6,948 bases of DNA from an uncultured Eubacteriales bacterium (lineage in GTDB: Bacteria > Bacillota > Clostridia > Oscillospirales > CAG-272). Where the stretch lies: the NCBI GenBank assembly GCA_958414825.1, contig CATYXQ010000074.1:1-6948 (forward strand), read 5' to 3'. The translations under genes were made by a program, and so were the position numbers. The notes below the pieces were generated by a model. That model saw only the letters and a program-made list of their open reading frames with translations. It had not been told where the DNA came from and did not search any database. Of this stretch, positions 6,196 to 6,948 are shown piece by piece (the first letter of the stretch is position 1; the number at the start of each line of letters is the position of its first letter).

Positions 6196-6768
6196 ATGCC
6201 CGAAACGCATAAAAAATCATCTTTTACGCTGAATTTGTTCGACTGGGTCGAACTCACCATACTCTCGGCTTGCCTGGTATTATTGTTTTTTACATTTGTT
6301 GCACGCCCGGCACGTGTAGACGGAGATTCCATGCAGGAAACCCTGCACCACGGTGAAATGCTGCTCTTATCAAACCTGTTTTTTGAACCGGAATACGGGG
6401 ATATACTTGTATTTCAAAAAATCAATTCCCGCCATTCACAGCCGATTGTAAAGCGCGTCATTGCAACACCGGGTCAAACAATTGACATTGATTTCGATAC
6501 ATGGATTGTCACCGTTACCGATCCGGACGGAACCGAACATGTTCTGGATGAAAGCGCATATCGCAAACTCGCCACCGACGCGCGCGTGACAACCAATCTT
6601 GAATTTCCGATTCATGTCGGCGAAAATCAATATTTCGTGATGGGCGACAATCGGAATCACTCTTTAGACAGCCGCAGTTCGGAAATCGGGCTCGTCGATC
6701 GAAATGAAATCATTGGGAAAGTATTGGTTCGCCTGTTTCCTATTGGAAAATTCGGCATCGTAAAATAA
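6196..6768 (+). CDS. lepB: Signal peptidase I
   Basis: A 190-residue type I signal peptidase that cleaves signal peptides from secreted proteins at the outer face of the membrane. There is one N-terminal transmembrane helix (about 18-36) after a short cytoplasmic tail. The catalytic serine is S45 in 'VDGDSMQETL', and the general base is K86 in 'PIVKRVIATPGQTI'. The family box 'MGDNRNHSLDSR' is at 149-160 and 'GLVDRNEIIGKV' at 165-176. The size and single anchor are typical of Gram-positive SipS-like enzymes. The start follows AAGGAG (6182-6187) with 8-base spacing, and that site overlaps the apgM stop, which suggests coupled translation. It sits directly before rbgA, a common Firmicute neighbour. 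Confidence 0.96.
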   Translation: MPETHKKSSFTLNLFDWVELTILSACLVLLFFTFVARPARVDGDSMQETLHHGEMLLLSNLFFEPEYGDILVFQKINSRHSQPIVKRVIATPGQTIDIDFDTWIVTVTDPDGTEHVLDESAYRKLATDARVTTNLEFPIHVGENQYFVMGDNRNHSLDSRSSEIGLVDRNEIIGKVLVRLFPIGKFGIVK

Positions 6769-6786
6769 ACGGCGAGGATAGTTTTC

Positions 6787-6948
6787 ATGTCAGACACGCA
6801 ATTTCAAATACAATGGTTTCCCGGACATATGGCGAAAACCCGTCGGCTGATTCAGGAAAATCTCGGACTTGTGGATATTGTCATTGAGATTCGTGATGCA
6901 AGAATTCCGTACAGTTCTCAAAATCCTGAAATTTCAAGGCTGATCGGA
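6787..6948 (+). CDS. rbgA: Ribosome biogenesis GTPase RbgA/YlqF (3' partial, first 54 codons)
   Basis: The open frame runs off the window end. It begins at an ATG 8 bases after GAGGA (6774-6778), 18 bases beyond lepB. The product 'IQWFPGHMAKTRRLI' followed by 'VDIVIEIRDARIPYSSQNPEI' is the distinctive N-terminus of RbgA/YlqF, a circularly permuted GTPase needed for late assembly of the 50S subunit. The G4, G1 and G3 nucleotide motifs would lie downstream of the window. In Bacillus, rbgA lies next to rplS and before rnhB. Here it follows lepB on the strand opposite rplS. Confidence 0.93.
   Translation, partial: MSDTQFQIQWFPGHMAKTRRLIQENLGLVDIVIEIRDARIPYSSQNPEISRLIG

Noticed and set aside
1..6948. 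CRISPR arrays, insertion sequences, tRNA genes, phage or defence genes
   Set aside because: I found no direct repeat series, terminal inverted repeats with a transposase, tRNA-like cloverleaf or mobile-element protein. The window is fully accounted for by ordinary chromosomal genes.

Overview
The window looks like chromosomal DNA from an anaerobic Firmicute, most likely a Clostridia lineage such as the Oscillospirales or a relative. The reasons are a sodium-pumping biotin decarboxylase operon, a lepB-rbgA pair (RbgA is the Gram-positive-type ribosome-assembly GTPase), strong GGAGG ribosome binding sites, and an archaeal-type phosphoglycerate mutase. Base composition is near-balanced in genes and AT-rich between them. 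The organism is inferred from gene content; no rRNA is present.

Region 1 (1-4199, + strand) is one tightly packed operon whose start lies upstream of the window. In order it holds the C-terminal half of a PccB/MmdA-type carboxyltransferase, an OadG/MmdD-like membrane anchor, a biotin carrier protein, an OadB/MmdB-type sodium-pump subunit, and an OadA/5S-type carboxyltransferase without its own biotin domain. Carboxyl groups would move from a donor onto the carrier's biotin, then either to the membrane subunit (decarboxylation with Na+ export) or to the other carboxyltransferase. Having both an acyl-CoA-type and a 2-oxoacid-type carboxyltransferase with one carrier gives the parts list of methylmalonyl-CoA:pyruvate transcarboxylase (12S + 1.3S + 5S) plus a Na+ pump. 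This is the most interesting feature of the window.

Region 2 (4200-4306) is a convergent intergenic stretch with two separate intrinsic terminators, one for each flanking gene.

Region 3 (4307-4770, - strand) is rplS (ribosomal protein L19) with its own strong extended -10 promoter. Its roughly 80-nt leader can fold into a hairpin whose internal UCCUC can pair with the Shine-Dalgarno sequence, as expected of an L19 autoregulatory leader.

Region 4 (4771-6948, + strand) is a divergent operon driven by one or two tandem promoters. It contains an ApgM-family phosphoglycerate mutase (possibly the proposed homoserine kinase subgroup), signal peptidase I, and the first 54 codons of rbgA/ylqF. The rplS-lepB-rbgA neighbourhood is familiar from Firmicutes, but here rplS is inverted and apgM sits between.
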